The notes under the pieces were generated by a model. That model saw only the letters and a list, made by a program, of their open reading frames with translations, made no database searches and was not told the origin of the DNA. A stretch of DNA of 64,000 nucleotides from Sphingomonas_B tabacisoli (GTDB lineage Bacteria; Pseudomonadota; Alphaproteobacteria; Sphingomonadales; Sphingomonadaceae): assembly GCF_042678385.1 (NCBI RefSeq), contig NZ_JBHUDY010000001.1, forward strand, positions 2,418,001 through 2,482,000, given 5' to 3'. Position numbers and translations under genes: made by a program. Within the stretch, counting starts at the first letter, position 1, and every line of letters starts with the position of its first letter. Below, in pieces: positions 10,758 to 19,568 of this stretch.

Positions 10758-10782
10758 GGAACCGGGCCCGCCGATCGGCGTT
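10758..10782 (+). promoter_or_regulatory. Candidate EcfG (general stress) promoter
   Basis: GGAAC at 10758-10762, then 16 bp and CGTT at 10779-10782. This matches the alphaproteobacterial EcfG consensus GGAAC-N16/17-cGTT. It points right into a gene-free stretch that ends in a hairpin terminator (10860-10889), which suggests a small RNA rather than an mRNA. Confidence 0.5.
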
Positions 10783-10789
10783 TCGTCAT

Positions 10790-10893
10790 TTCCAACCGGC
10801 CTGAAAAACCGGGAGGATGAGTTCTTCGGGATCAGCGATGAGCCCGGAGATCTCAGTTGGAGCCCCGCCGCTTAACCGCGACGGGGCTCTTTG
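10790..10893 (+). ncRNA. Candidate stress-induced small RNA (promoter plus terminator, no gene)
   Basis: The region lies between two minus-strand genes. It starts about 8 bp after an EcfG-like promoter and ends in a 12-bp hairpin with TTT after it. Inside are pairing segments such as CCGGG (10809-10813) with CCCGG, and two copies of GATGAG. A 19-codon open frame (MSSSGSAMSPEISVGAPPL, from 10817) is present but has an SD touching the ATG and is probably not the point. Resemblance in logic to the EcfG-dependent GsrN RNA of Caulobacter is a guess; no sequence match was made. The 5' end is estimated. Confidence 0.42.
10860..10889 (+). terminator. Intrinsic terminator hairpin
   Basis: GAGCCCCGCCGC, loop TTAACC, GCGACGGGGCTC: a 12-bp stem with one mismatch. 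The plus-strand tail is TTTGC while the minus-strand tail is CCAACTG, so it fits plus-strand transcription better, although it also lies just beyond the stop of the minus-strand PEP-CTERM gene. Confidence 0.7.
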
Positions 10894-10897
10894 CTGT

Positions 10898-11626
10898 TCA
10901 GGCGAACGCGACCCGCCGCCGGCGCATGGCCATCCCGGCCAGGCCGAAGCCGCCGATCATCATCGCCCAGCTCGCCGGCTCGGGAACGCCGGCAACGCCC
11001 GAAGGCGTGAAGTTGATGACGAGGTTGTCCATGCCCCAGCCTTCGTCGCTGCCGCCTTGCCATCCCACGCCATAGGTCTGGAACGACAAGGTCAGCGTCG
11101 GCGCGCTGTGCGCGAAGGTCAGGCCCGCCGCCGTGCTCATATCGACCAGAGTGTCCGAGAAGAACGTATTGCCGTTCAACTGGACCCCCTTGAACAGCCT
11201 CGTGCCGCCGGCATAGAATTCCGTCGAGCCCGAGGCATTGTTGGTGGTGATACCGGAGACGAGATCGACGCCGTCCGCCTGCACGCGGAAGAAATCGTTC
11301 CCCTGAAGACTGTCCCAGCTCTCCAGCAGCCCCAGCAGGAAAGCGACCGACACCTGCGTGTGGGCGGGAATATTGGTGAGGGTCAGCACCGTCGCCGTCG
11401 CCGGATTCCCCTGCGTGCGGTTGTCAGCATATTGCCCGACCCAGCCATTCGCATTCCAGGCGCCGACGGCCGCGGCCTCAAGTGTGGACGTGGTGGGACC
11501 GGCGACGCCGACTCCGGGCGCGACCGACACCGCTCCGTCGAAATTGTTGGAATAGAGCAAGGCCGCCGACGCCGGCGATGCCGCGATGCAAGCCAAAGCA
11601 ACCGCCACAGTCTTTGATCGAGACAT
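10898..11626 (-). CDS. PEP-CTERM sorting domain protein (secreted, function unknown)
   Basis: 242 aa. Signal peptide MSRSKTVAVALACIAASPAS, a body rich in Gly, Thr and Asn that looks like a beta-sandwich (LLYSNNFDGAVSV... , SFQTYGVGWQGGSDEGWGMD), and a C-terminal VPEPASWAMMIGGFGLAGMA plus MRRRR tail. The expected fate is export and exosortase processing at the envelope. It is separate from the neighbouring PEP-CTERM gene by 262 bp. A candidate EcfG promoter (11703-11727, minus strand) lies about 77 bp upstream, which would tie expression to the general stress response. Confidence 0.85.
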   Translation of the reverse strand: MSRSKTVAVALACIAASPASAALLYSNNFDGAVSVAPGVGVAGPTTSTLEAAAVGAWNANGWVGQYADNRTQGNPATATVLTLTNIPAHTQVSVAFLLGLLESWDSLQGNDFFRVQADGVDLVSGITTNNASGSTEFYAGGTRLFKGVQLNGNTFFSDTLVDMSTAAGLTFAHSAPTLTLSFQTYGVGWQGGSDEGWGMDNLVINFTPSGVAGVPEPASWAMMIGGFGLAGMAMRRRRVAFA

Positions 11627-11702
11627 AGGGACCCCCTTTCGGTGGTGTGGCGCGACCCATGTCCAGCCGGCTCGCAGCCGACTTGGTATTTATGCGCCTC
11701 GA

Positions 11703-11727
11703 AACGACCGATATTTGTTCCGGTTCC
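11703..11727 (-). promoter_or_regulatory. Candidate EcfG promoter for the PEP-CTERM gene
   Basis: On the minus strand: GGAAC (11727-11723), 17 bp ending in C, GTT (11705-11703). It sits 77 bp upstream of the PEP-CTERM start and shares the longer sequence GGAACCGGAAC with the site upstream of the RTX gene (59391). The role is inferred from consensus only. Confidence 0.48.
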
Positions 11728-11832
11728 GTCGCGTTCCCCGCTTTTTGCGGTCCCGATCCGAAACACTTGGGCAAGGCTGGCGTTCGGCTGACGAGCGCCT
11801 TAGGGAACGCGCTCCTGGCAAGAAGGGCAGCC

Positions 11833-12876
11833 GTGGCGTTCGATCCCGCCGACCATCCGCACCGCAGGCGCAATCCGCTCAACGGCAGCGAAGTGCTCGT
11901 GTCGCCGCACCGGATGAAGCGGCCATGGCAGGGCCAGACCGACGAGGCTTGCGAGGCGCGCGGCCCCGCGCACGATCCGGCCTGCTATCTCTGCCCGGGC
12001 AACGCCCGCGTCACCGGCGAGCGCAATGCCGATTACCGGGGCGTCCATATCTTCCCGAACGACTTCGCCGCGCTGTTGCCGGACACGCCGGAGCCCGAAG
12101 CACTTGACCCGCTGTTCGCGGCGGAGCCGGCGCGCGGCACGGCGCGGGTCATCTGCTTCTCGCCCGATCACGGCGCCAGCCTTCCGCTGCTTTCGGCCGC
12201 CCAGATCAGGGAGGTGGTCGATGCCTGGGCGGCGCAGGCCGCGGAACTGGGCCGTACCCACACCCACGTCCAGCTCTTCGAGAACAAGGGCGCGATGATG
12301 GGCTGTTCCAACCCGCATCCGCATGGCCAGGTCTGGGCGACGAGCTGGCTGCCTGACGAGCCGGCGCGGGAGGACGAACGCCAGCGCGCCTGGCATGCCC
12401 AACATGGCCGCGCGCTGCTGCTCGACGTCGCCGAACGCGAGGCGGCGGACGGCGCCCGCACCGTCATTAAGACCGATCGCTGGATCGCAATCGTCCCTTT
12501 CTGGGCGAGCTGGCCGTTCGAGACCCTGCTGCTCCCCCGTTTCCCGGTCGCGCGGATGGAAGACCTCGCCCCTCCCGACCGCGACGATCTCGCGCGCGTG
12601 CTGAAGGAGCTCGCCACCCGCTACGACAATCTCTTCCGTTGCTCCTTCCCCTACTCGATGGGCTGGCACGGCGCGCCTTACGACGGCCGCGACACCGCGG
12701 GCTGGCAGCTCCACGCCCATTTCTACCCGCCGCTGCTCCGCTCGGCGACGGTCCGCAAATTCATGGTCGGCTTCGAGATGCTTGCCGAGGCGCAGCGCGA
12801 CCTGACCCCCGAACAGGCCGCCGCGCGTTTGCGCGAGGTGAGCGCCACTCATTATCTGGACGAGACGAATGGCTGA
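11833..12876 (+). CDS. galT: Galactose-1-phosphate uridylyltransferase
   Basis: Leloir pathway enzyme exchanging UMP between UDP-glucose and galactose-1-phosphate. 347 aa from the GTG at 11833 (E. coli GalT 348), preceded by AGAAGG; in-frame codons further upstream are not family-like. The nucleophile motif HPHGQ is at residues 162-166 (SNPHPHGQVW), and the zinc-site Cys pair is in ACYLCPGN. It overlaps galK by 8 bp, so the two are coupled. No galE, mutarotase, galactosidase or transporter is adjacent. Confidence 0.93.
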   Translation: MAFDPADHPHRRRNPLNGSEVLVSPHRMKRPWQGQTDEACEARGPAHDPACYLCPGNARVTGERNADYRGVHIFPNDFAALLPDTPEPEALDPLFAAEPARGTARVICFSPDHGASLPLLSAAQIREVVDAWAAQAAELGRTHTHVQLFENKGAMMGCSNPHPHGQVWATSWLPDEPAREDERQRAWHAQHGRALLLDVAEREAADGARTVIKTDRWIAIVPFWASWPFETLLLPRFPVARMEDLAPPDRDDLARVLKELATRYDNLFRCSFPYSMGWHGAPYDGRDTAGWQLHAHFYPPLLRSATVRKFMVGFEMLAEAQRDLTPEQAAARLREVSATHYLDETNG

Positions 12877-14017
12877 GCAGGCGACGATCGAACGGACGAA
12901 ACAGGCCTTTGCCCAGGCGTTCGGCGGCGAGCCCGATCTGATCGTGCAGGCGCCCGGCCGGGTGAATCTGATCGGCGAGCATACCGATTACAACGACGGC
13001 TTCGTGCTGCCGCTGGCCATCGATCGCGGCACCGTCGTCGCGGCGCGGCTGGGCGGATCCGAAATCCGGGTTCGCGCGGCCGATTTCGGCGAGGACGACC
13101 GCTTCACCTTTGCCGAGCGGATCGAGGACGCGCCGCCCGGCGACTGGCGCAATTACGTCAGAGGCATCATCGCGATGTTGGTCGAGGACGAGATCGCGCC
13201 GCAGGGCATGCAGCTCGCCATCGCCGGCGACGTCCCGCAAGGCGCCGGCCTGTCCTCCTCCGCTTCGCTCGAAGTGGCGGTCGGGCTGGCGGTGGCGAAG
13301 CTCGCCGGCGCCGATGTCGACATGACGCGCCTCGCCCAGCTGGCCCAGCGCGCGGAGAACGAGTTCGCCGGCTGCGCGTGCGGAATCATGGACCAGCTCG
13401 TCTCCGCTCGCGCCGAACCGGACAAGGCGCTGCTGATCGATTGCCGCTCGCTCGACTGCAAGCCGGTGCCGGTGCCAGCGGACGCGGCAGTGCTGATCGT
13501 CCATTCCGGCGTCGAGCGCGGGCTCGTCGACAGTGCCTATAACGAACGCCGGCAGCAGTGCGAGCAGGCCGCCGGCCACTTCAAGGTCGCCGCCCTGCGC
13601 GACGCCGAGCCGGCGCAGGTCGAAAGCGCCGAGGACCTCGACGACCTCGCCCGCCGCCGCGCCCGTCACGTCGTGACGGAGAACGAACGCACACTCGCCG
13701 CCGCCCATGCCTTGGCGGACAACGACATGGCGCGGCTGGGCCAACTCATGGCCGATTCCCACGATTCTATGCGCGATGATTTCGAGATCACCGTGCCTGC
13801 CATCGACGAGCTGGTCGGCATCCTGCAGCGCGAGATCGGCGAGAAGGGCGGCGCGCGGATGACCGGCGGCGGCTTTGGCGGCTGCGTGATTGCGCTGCTC
13901 CCCACCGAACGTGTCGACGCGGTGGCCGCCGCCGTCCGCCGCGACTATCACCCGCCCAACGGCAAGCCGCCGCTGATCCATGTCTGCCGCCCCGCCGCTG
14001 GGGCCGGCGCGCTCTGA
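12869..14017 (+). CDS. galK: Galactokinase
   Basis: GHMP-family kinase forming galactose-1-phosphate from galactose and ATP, 382 aa (E. coli 382). Motifs in order: the galactokinase signature GRVNLIGEHTDYNDGFVLP near residue 31, the GHMP ATP loop GAGLSSSASLEVA around 126, and a C-terminal MTGGGFGGCVIALLP. The start codon lies inside the end of galT. It is followed 60 bp later by a small membrane protein gene in the same direction. Confidence 0.95.
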   Translation: MAEQATIERTKQAFAQAFGGEPDLIVQAPGRVNLIGEHTDYNDGFVLPLAIDRGTVVAARLGGSEIRVRAADFGEDDRFTFAERIEDAPPGDWRNYVRGIIAMLVEDEIAPQGMQLAIAGDVPQGAGLSSSASLEVAVGLAVAKLAGADVDMTRLAQLAQRAENEFAGCACGIMDQLVSARAEPDKALLIDCRSLDCKPVPVPADAAVLIVHSGVERGLVDSAYNERRQQCEQAAGHFKVAALRDAEPAQVESAEDLDDLARRRARHVVTENERTLAAAHALADNDMARLGQLMADSHDSMRDDFEITVPAIDELVGILQREIGEKGGARMTGGGFGGCVIALLPTERVDAVAAAVRRDYHPPNGKPPLIHVCRPAAGAGAL

Positions 14018-14077
14018 GATTGCCAAGGCCACGATAACGGCGCATCCTCCGCCCAAGGGGGAACGGGGAGGACAATC

Positions 14078-14515
14078 ATGGCGACTGTGCATGAAGAGCG
14101 CGTGCCCGCGTGGTTCTGGGTGGTGGCTGTGCTGGCGGTGCTTTGGGAAGCGATGGGCTGCTACGCCTATATGTCGCAGGTGACGATGAGCGCGAGCCAG
14201 ATCGCCGCGCTGCCTCAGGCTCAGCAGGATCTGATGGCGCATGTTCCCATATGGGCGACGGCCGCCTTCGCGATTGCGACCTGGGGCGGCCTGTTGGGCG
14301 CCATCGGCCTGCTGCTGCGCCGGAGCTGGGCGCGGACCCTGTTCATGGCCTCGCTGGCCGCAGTGCTGGTCCAATGGACCTGGTGGCTGCTGATCGCCCG
14401 CGCCGCCGACGTGATGGGCCTCTCGGCCTATGTGATGCCGGTCTGCGTGATCGTCATCGGTGCGCTGCTGGTCTGGTTCAGCGGCTTCGCGGCGCGGCGG
14501 GGATTGCTACGCTAG
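14078..14515 (+). CDS. Small four-helix membrane protein, function unknown
   Basis: 145 aa with four likely transmembrane helices (about residues 12-30, 59-80, 87-107, 115-138). A good Shine-Dalgarno (GGGGAGG) precedes the ATG. It follows galK in the same direction, which suggests co-transcription, but nothing in the sequence indicates sugar transport; it has no ligand-binding motif I recognise. It converges on mltG with 1 bp between the stops. Confidence 0.75.
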   Translation: MATVHEERVPAWFWVVAVLAVLWEAMGCYAYMSQVTMSASQIAALPQAQQDLMAHVPIWATAAFAIATWGGLLGAIGLLLRRSWARTLFMASLAAVLVQWTWWLLIARAADVMGLSAYVMPVCVIVIGALLVWFSGFAARRGLLR

Positions 14516-14516
14516 G

Positions 14517-15476
14517 CTACATCTCGCCGCGCGCGCGACGGATGGCGTACCATTTGGCGACGTTCGCATTGTGCTCGGCAAGGGTGTCGGCAAACACATG
14601 CCCGCCCTTGCCGTCCGCGACGAAATAGAGCGCTTTCGTCGCCGCCGGGTCGAGCACCGCGGCGATCGACGCCTTGCCCGGATTGGCGATCGGTCCGACC
14701 GGCAGGCCCGGCTTGGCATAGGTGTTGTAGCCGTTGTTCGCGTGGAGCTCCGACTGCAGAATGCGTCGGCCGAGCGGCTTGCCCCTGGTCACAGGATAGA
14801 TGACGGTCGGGTCGGCCTGCAGTGGCATGCCCGCGCGCAGGCGGTTCGAATAGACGCCGGCGACCGTCCGCCGCTCGGCGGGCACGCCCGTTTCCTTCTC
14901 GACGATCGACGCGAGCGTGATGGCTTCCGCCGGCGACGTCGCGACAGTGGTGGGCTTCCGCGCGGCCCAGAGGGCGGCGAGTTCCTTGTCCATCGCCGCC
15001 GTCATCCGCTTCAGCACCGCCGCGCGCGGCTCGCCCCGCGAATAGCTGTAGCTGTCGGGCAGCACCGATCCCTCGGCCGGCACATCGACCGGACCGGTCA
15101 ACAGCGGATTGGCGGCGAGCTTTTCATAGACGATGATCGACGGCGTGCCTTCGGGGACGGTGACGAAACGCTGCATCGTCTTGCCCGATTGCAGCAGGTC
15201 GAGGATCGTCCGCGCGCTGGCGTGCGCCGGCACTTCATACTCGCCTGCGCGGATCACGCCCTCGCCGCCGAACACCTTAGCGAGCGCCAGGAATCGTCGC
15301 GCCGATCCGACGGCGCCAGCCTTCTCCAGCTCCCGCGCGGCCGTGGTCAGGGTCCCGCCTTCGGGAACGACAATCGACGTCGCCTTGGGCGCTGGCCCCG
15401 CGCCGTTCCAGGCATAGAAGGCCACGCCTCCCGCGATCAGCAGGACGGCAAGGGCGAGCAGGATCAAGCGGCGCAT
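14517..15476 (-). CDS. mltG: Endolytic murein transglycosylase
   Basis: YceG/MltG-like inner-membrane lytic transglycosylase that cleaves nascent glycan strands and helps set their length. 319 aa with one N-terminal membrane helix (RRLILLALAVLLIAGGVAFY) and a periplasmic YceG domain. The conserved LASIVEKET holds the presumed catalytic Glu (E193), followed by VAGVYSNRL, MPLQADPT and KPGLPVGPIANPG. It lies 32 bp downstream of the zinc protease gene in the same direction, so the two may form an operon. Confidence 0.93.
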   Translation of the reverse strand: MRRLILLALAVLLIAGGVAFYAWNGAGPAPKATSIVVPEGGTLTTAARELEKAGAVGSARRFLALAKVFGGEGVIRAGEYEVPAHASARTILDLLQSGKTMQRFVTVPEGTPSIIVYEKLAANPLLTGPVDVPAEGSVLPDSYSYSRGEPRAAVLKRMTAAMDKELAALWAARKPTTVATSPAEAITLASIVEKETGVPAERRTVAGVYSNRLRAGMPLQADPTVIYPVTRGKPLGRRILQSELHANNGYNTYAKPGLPVGPIANPGKASIAAVLDPAATKALYFVADGKGGHVFADTLAEHNANVAKWYAIRRARGEM

Positions 15477-15508
15477 GGCCCGCTAACAGCCCGCAATCGG
15501 CGCGCGCG

Positions 15509-17929
15509 TCAATCGCCGATCGGCATGCCCGGCGGCACCTTGGGCAGGCGACGCTGGTCGGCGAGCGCGGCGGTCAGTGCCTCGCGGTCGAGCAGCAGCC
15601 GGCCGAGCCCACGGCTCCAGTCCGCTTGCACCCCGCTGCCGCCGGCTTTGGCGAGGCTCTGCCCGAGCCGGTTCAGCCGCTCCGACAGCGCCAGCGCGAT
15701 CGTCGGCGACAGCGCGCCGTCGCGCTGCGTCCGCGCGAGCGCCAGCACCGTGGTCGTCGCAATCCGCCGCTGCACGCCCGCCGCGCCTGGATCGCGGGGG
15801 AAGGCGAAGCTGCGATCGATCAGCCGGTCGATCACCTCGTGGGCCGACGGGCTCGCTGGATCGGCCTGGCTCTGGATTTCGAGCCGGTTGAGCCGGGTCG
15901 GGGCGAGCAGGTCGGTCAAGGTCACCGCCGCCGCCGTCTCGGTCGCGGCGAGCGGATCGAACACGGGGCCGCCGGCGGTGCGCATCACTTCTATGTCGGT
16001 CTGCCGGTCGTCATCTCCCGACCAGCCGACGGACAGGTTGGGCAGCAACTGCGCCGGCACCGCCAGCGCTTCGGGCGACAGCGTGTCGAGCAACACGTCC
16101 AGCGCCGCCCGCTGCCGATCCGGCGCGACTGGTTTGGCCTCACCCGTCCCGTCGCCGGTCACTGCGTAATGGAAATCGACGCCGCCCAGCAGCTTCGACG
16201 CCGCTTCGACCTGATAGCGGTGCAGCAGCCACACCGGCACGAACGCTCGGCGGAGCTGCGATTGCGGGTCGCCCACCTTCAGCGCCGCCGGCCCGAACCG
16301 CGCAATGGCCGCGCGCCGCACTTCCATCACGCGCCTGAGCTCCGCGACCGGATCGGAGCCGTCGTCCCAAAGGCTCCCCAGCGGATGCGCCGTGTCGGAC
16401 GCTCGGGCATCCTGATCCGGCACGTAGCGCAGGCCCTCCGCCAGCCCCGCCGCCATCACCGGCTGCGCATCGGCATCGGTGCGCGCGCCGTAGAGCCAGG
16501 CGACCGCGAATTTGTCCCACGTGCCGATGCCCACGCCATAGGCGTCGGTCAGGTCCGGCTTGCCGTCGACCAGCCGCACGCGCGGCGCCGGATAGTCCAT
16601 CACCGATTGCCGCCCGCCGATGCTCGCCGCGAAATTGTGCGCGAAGCCGAGCGCATGCCCCACTTCGTGCGCACCGAGTTGGCGGATACGCGCGAGCGCA
16701 GCCGTAATCGGATCGTTCGGATCGCCGGTCCCGGTCAGCCCTGCGCCGACCAGCGCCTGATAGATCATCATGTCCTGCCGCACGCGCAGTGAGCCGAGCA
16801 GCACCTGACCCTTGATGATCTCGCCGGTGCGCGGATCGGTGATCGGCTGGCCATAGGACCAGCCCCGCGTCGCCCGGTTCACCCAAGTGACGACATTGTA
16901 GCGAATATCGAGCGGATCCGCGCCGGCGGGCAGGATCTCCGCGCGGAAGGCATCGACCAGCCCCGCCGCGTCGAACGCGTCGCGCCACCAGGCGACGCCT
17001 TCCCTGAGCGCGGTGCGGATCGGCTCGGGTGCTGCGGGATCGATATAGAAGACGATGGGCTTCTTGACCGGCGATCGCGCGGCGTTCGGATCGGTCTTTT
17101 CCAGCCGAAACCGGTTCGCCAGCTCGTACACGACCTGACTACCAAGCGGCGCGTTGAAGTCGATAACTTGCGTTCCGAAGCTCCCCGCGCGCGGATCGAA
17201 GCGGCGCGGCACATAGCCCGGCTCGGGCAGGGCGATCAGCGAGTGGCGCACGGTGAACGTCACGTTGCCGGTCGCCGGCGCGATATTGTCCACTTCCGGC
17301 CCCGGCTTCGTCGTCGTGAAGGTCAGCCGCGCCGCCAGCTCGACATTCTTCGGAAACACCCGCGCCGCATTCGGATCGGCGACGCTCAGCTCCGGCACCA
17401 GCCGATAGTCCGTGCTGTCCTGCTCCTTCAGCGCGCGCGCGATGCCGAGATCGTCCCGCGCGACAAAGCCGGACAGGTCGACAAGAAAGCTGCCGTCCGC
17501 ATTCTCCGCAGCGACATCGCCCATCCAGATCGTCGAGGTCGCGAACGACCGCCGCACGCCGGCCTGCTCCTGCGGCCCCGCGCCTTCTGCCCGGAACCGC
17601 GGATTCTCGATCTCGGCGACGACTTTCTTGCCGACCCGCCGGAATACCAGCAGCCGCGACCCGGAGTTCAGCGCATAATCCAGTCCCAGCGGCGCCGAGC
17701 CGAGCCCGGTCTCCAGCGACGCCGTGTAGATGAACCGCCCGGACACGCCCTCCGCATCGGGCGCCGGCAGGCTTGCCAGAATTCGCCCGCCCTTCCGATC
17801 CACATGCAGCGGGATCAGCCCGGTTTGCGCCGTCGTCCCCTCCAGCACCTTGGCCGGCGGATCGAGCGCCAGTGCAGGTGTGGCGAACGTCGTGGAAATA
17901 AGGAACAGCGCGGCAATACGGACGGTCAT
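15509..17929 (-). CDS. Secreted zinc-dependent metalloprotease (DUF5117/DUF4953 type)
   Basis: 806 aa with a signal peptide (MTVRIAALFLISTTFATPALA). The zinc site is HEVGHALGFAH: H421, E422, H425 and H431, the metzincin HExxHxxGxxH form. The sequence before it (IDPAAPEPIRTALREGVAWW, DPRTGEIIKGQV) is typical of the DUF5117-DUF4953 metalloproteases. It is probably periplasmic or released. The start at 17929 has AAGGGGG upstream. It is the first gene of a likely two-gene unit with mltG. Confidence 0.87.
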   Translation of the reverse strand: MTVRIAALFLISTTFATPALALDPPAKVLEGTTAQTGLIPLHVDRKGGRILASLPAPDAEGVSGRFIYTASLETGLGSAPLGLDYALNSGSRLLVFRRVGKKVVAEIENPRFRAEGAGPQEQAGVRRSFATSTIWMGDVAAENADGSFLVDLSGFVARDDLGIARALKEQDSTDYRLVPELSVADPNAARVFPKNVELAARLTFTTTKPGPEVDNIAPATGNVTFTVRHSLIALPEPGYVPRRFDPRAGSFGTQVIDFNAPLGSQVVYELANRFRLEKTDPNAARSPVKKPIVFYIDPAAPEPIRTALREGVAWWRDAFDAAGLVDAFRAEILPAGADPLDIRYNVVTWVNRATRGWSYGQPITDPRTGEIIKGQVLLGSLRVRQDMMIYQALVGAGLTGTGDPNDPITAALARIRQLGAHEVGHALGFAHNFAASIGGRQSVMDYPAPRVRLVDGKPDLTDAYGVGIGTWDKFAVAWLYGARTDADAQPVMAAGLAEGLRYVPDQDARASDTAHPLGSLWDDGSDPVAELRRVMEVRRAAIARFGPAALKVGDPQSQLRRAFVPVWLLHRYQVEAASKLLGGVDFHYAVTGDGTGEAKPVAPDRQRAALDVLLDTLSPEALAVPAQLLPNLSVGWSGDDDRQTDIEVMRTAGGPVFDPLAATETAAAVTLTDLLAPTRLNRLEIQSQADPASPSAHEVIDRLIDRSFAFPRDPGAAGVQRRIATTTVLALARTQRDGALSPTIALALSERLNRLGQSLAKAGGSGVQADWSRGLGRLLLDREALTAALADQRRLPKVPPGMPIGD

Positions 17930-18000
17930 CGGGCCCCCTTCAGGTCAGGCCGCGGACCATGAAGCGTGCAGGATCAACGCGCAATCGGCCCAAAGAAAAA

Positions 18001-18028
18001 GGCCCGCGCTGCGTGAACAGCGCGGGCC
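18001..18028 (-). terminator. Intrinsic terminator
   Basis: A perfect 10-bp stem GGCCCGCGCT/AGCGCGGGCC with loop GCGTGAAC. T-rich tails occur on both strands (CATTTTTT to the right; TTTTTCTTTG on the minus strand). It lies after the stop of the minus-strand PEP-CTERM metalloprotease and is the clearest terminator in this part of the window. Confidence 0.85.
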
Positions 18029-18051
18029 CATTTTTTCGCGTGTGGCGCCGT

Positions 18052-19377
18052 TTAGGCGTACACGACCTTGCTCGCGCGGGCGCGGCGGGTGGCCGCGCCT
18101 ACGACGCCGAAGCCGAGGAGCATCATCGCCCAGGTCGCCGGTTCCGGAACCGCAGCGAGGCCGGTGAGCTGGAAGATGTGCGCCGTGTCCAGCGTCCAGC
18201 CCTGGTTCTGCAGCACGTCGAAGTTCAGGTTGTAGCCCATCGCATCGAAGGCGGCGAGGTCGTTCGCCGTTACGATGCCCATCTGGCAAGTGCCGCTGGT
18301 CGGGTCCATGATGCCGATCTGGCGCGACGAGTTGAAGCAGCCATTCTCATCGAAGAAGCCGGTCGCGTCCTTCCAGTGCGAAGCCTGCTGCAGATCGCCG
18401 TTATAGCGGCCCGTCGACAAGTTGCCGAACTCGGCCTCGCCCGAATTGTTGGCATTGAAAAAGTGCACGCCGTCGAACGAGAAAGCGGCGCCGCGGTTCG
18501 GATCGAGCTGCAGGTAGCGCTTGCCGGTCGCCGGATCGAAGCCCGCATTGCTCGGCGGGTTCGTCGAATAGCGGAACAGGTCCCACACCGACAGGACGCT
18601 TTCGCCGTCCCAGTTGATGGTGTTGCCGATCGCTTTGTTCGCGCCGCTGGGATTGCCATAAACGTCGTAGAAATCGGTGCCGCTGACGAAGCCGAGCGCG
18701 TGGCCCATTTCGTGGATCGCGACCGCGACGAAGTCCTGGGTGCCGTTGGCGATGCCGTCGGTCGGGTCGAAGTCGAACGCGAAGTTCGAGCTGAACGTGA
18801 TGCGCGCATCGACGTTGTTGCCGAACGCCGTGTCCGCGGCGTTGAAGTTCAGGCCCAGAACCTTGTTCTCGGCCGTGTTCGTGTACATCACCAGATTGTT
18901 GTAGGTGTCGTCATTGTCGAACACGCTGCCGCGGGTCGCGGTCTCGAGACCAAGGCCGTTGCCGGTGCCGGCGACGCCCGTCACGCTGTCGGGCATGCGG
19001 TAGCTGACGCCGCCCTTCGCAGTCAGCGGCACGAGGTTCGCGACTGCGATCTGGTCGAGGCTGGTCGCGGCGTTCGCCGCGAGGCCGGCATAGACTTGGG
19101 CAGCCGTGGTATCGACGCGGTTGCTGCCGGTCGAGCCGATCACGCCGGAAGCCAGCGGCGCATAGCTGACGTTGAAGCGCAGCGTGGCGTCGTTGGTCAG
19201 GAACGTGTTCCAGAAATTCGCGGCCTTCTGGAAGGCATACAGCGCCGCCGCACCGTTCGGCTGGCTGGCGAAGCTCGAATCAGGATTGAGGACGATATTC
19301 AACGCCGATGCCGGCGTAGCAGACGCGCACGCGACCGCTGCCGCTCCGGTGAGGAGCGCAGTACGAACAAAACGCAT
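18052..19377 (-). CDS. PEP-CTERM secreted metalloprotease-like protein (NF038122 type)
   Basis: 441 aa. Signal peptide MRFVRTALLTGAAAVACASA; a zinc-protease segment HEMGHALGFVSGTDF (H222, E223, H226); C-terminal sorting tail VPEPATWAMMLLGFGVVGAA plus RRARASK. The third zinc ligand of the metzincin pattern would fall on S232, so either a later residue completes the site or the site is incomplete. Upstream in-frame codons to 19512 are not signal-peptide-like; 19377 is chosen with a weak AGGGG upstream. A surface-linked peptidase acting on matrix proteins is a reasonable inference. Confidence 0.83.
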   Translation of the reverse strand: MRFVRTALLTGAAAVACASATPASALNIVLNPDSSFASQPNGAAALYAFQKAANFWNTFLTNDATLRFNVSYAPLASGVIGSTGSNRVDTTAAQVYAGLAANAATSLDQIAVANLVPLTAKGGVSYRMPDSVTGVAGTGNGLGLETATRGSVFDNDDTYNNLVMYTNTAENKVLGLNFNAADTAFGNNVDARITFSSNFAFDFDPTDGIANGTQDFVAVAIHEMGHALGFVSGTDFYDVYGNPSGANKAIGNTINWDGESVLSVWDLFRYSTNPPSNAGFDPATGKRYLQLDPNRGAAFSFDGVHFFNANNSGEAEFGNLSTGRYNGDLQQASHWKDATGFFDENGCFNSSRQIGIMDPTSGTCQMGIVTANDLAAFDAMGYNLNFDVLQNQGWTLDTAHIFQLTGLAAVPEPATWAMMLLGFGVVGAATRRARASKVVYA

Positions 19378-19568
19378 GTTGTGATTACCCCTACTATATG
19401 CCGTCACCCCGACGGCGGGCCTGTGTGCGCAGGAGTCCGGCTGACGGTCAAGATGCTTAATAAAAAGGAAAGTTTTTGTCCGGAACTGGTACTGGCAAGC
19501 CACAATGGGCAAACAGTCCCCAGCTTTTTCGCGGCCCGCTCTTGCTCAGAATCGGGCGCGTGGCCGAC

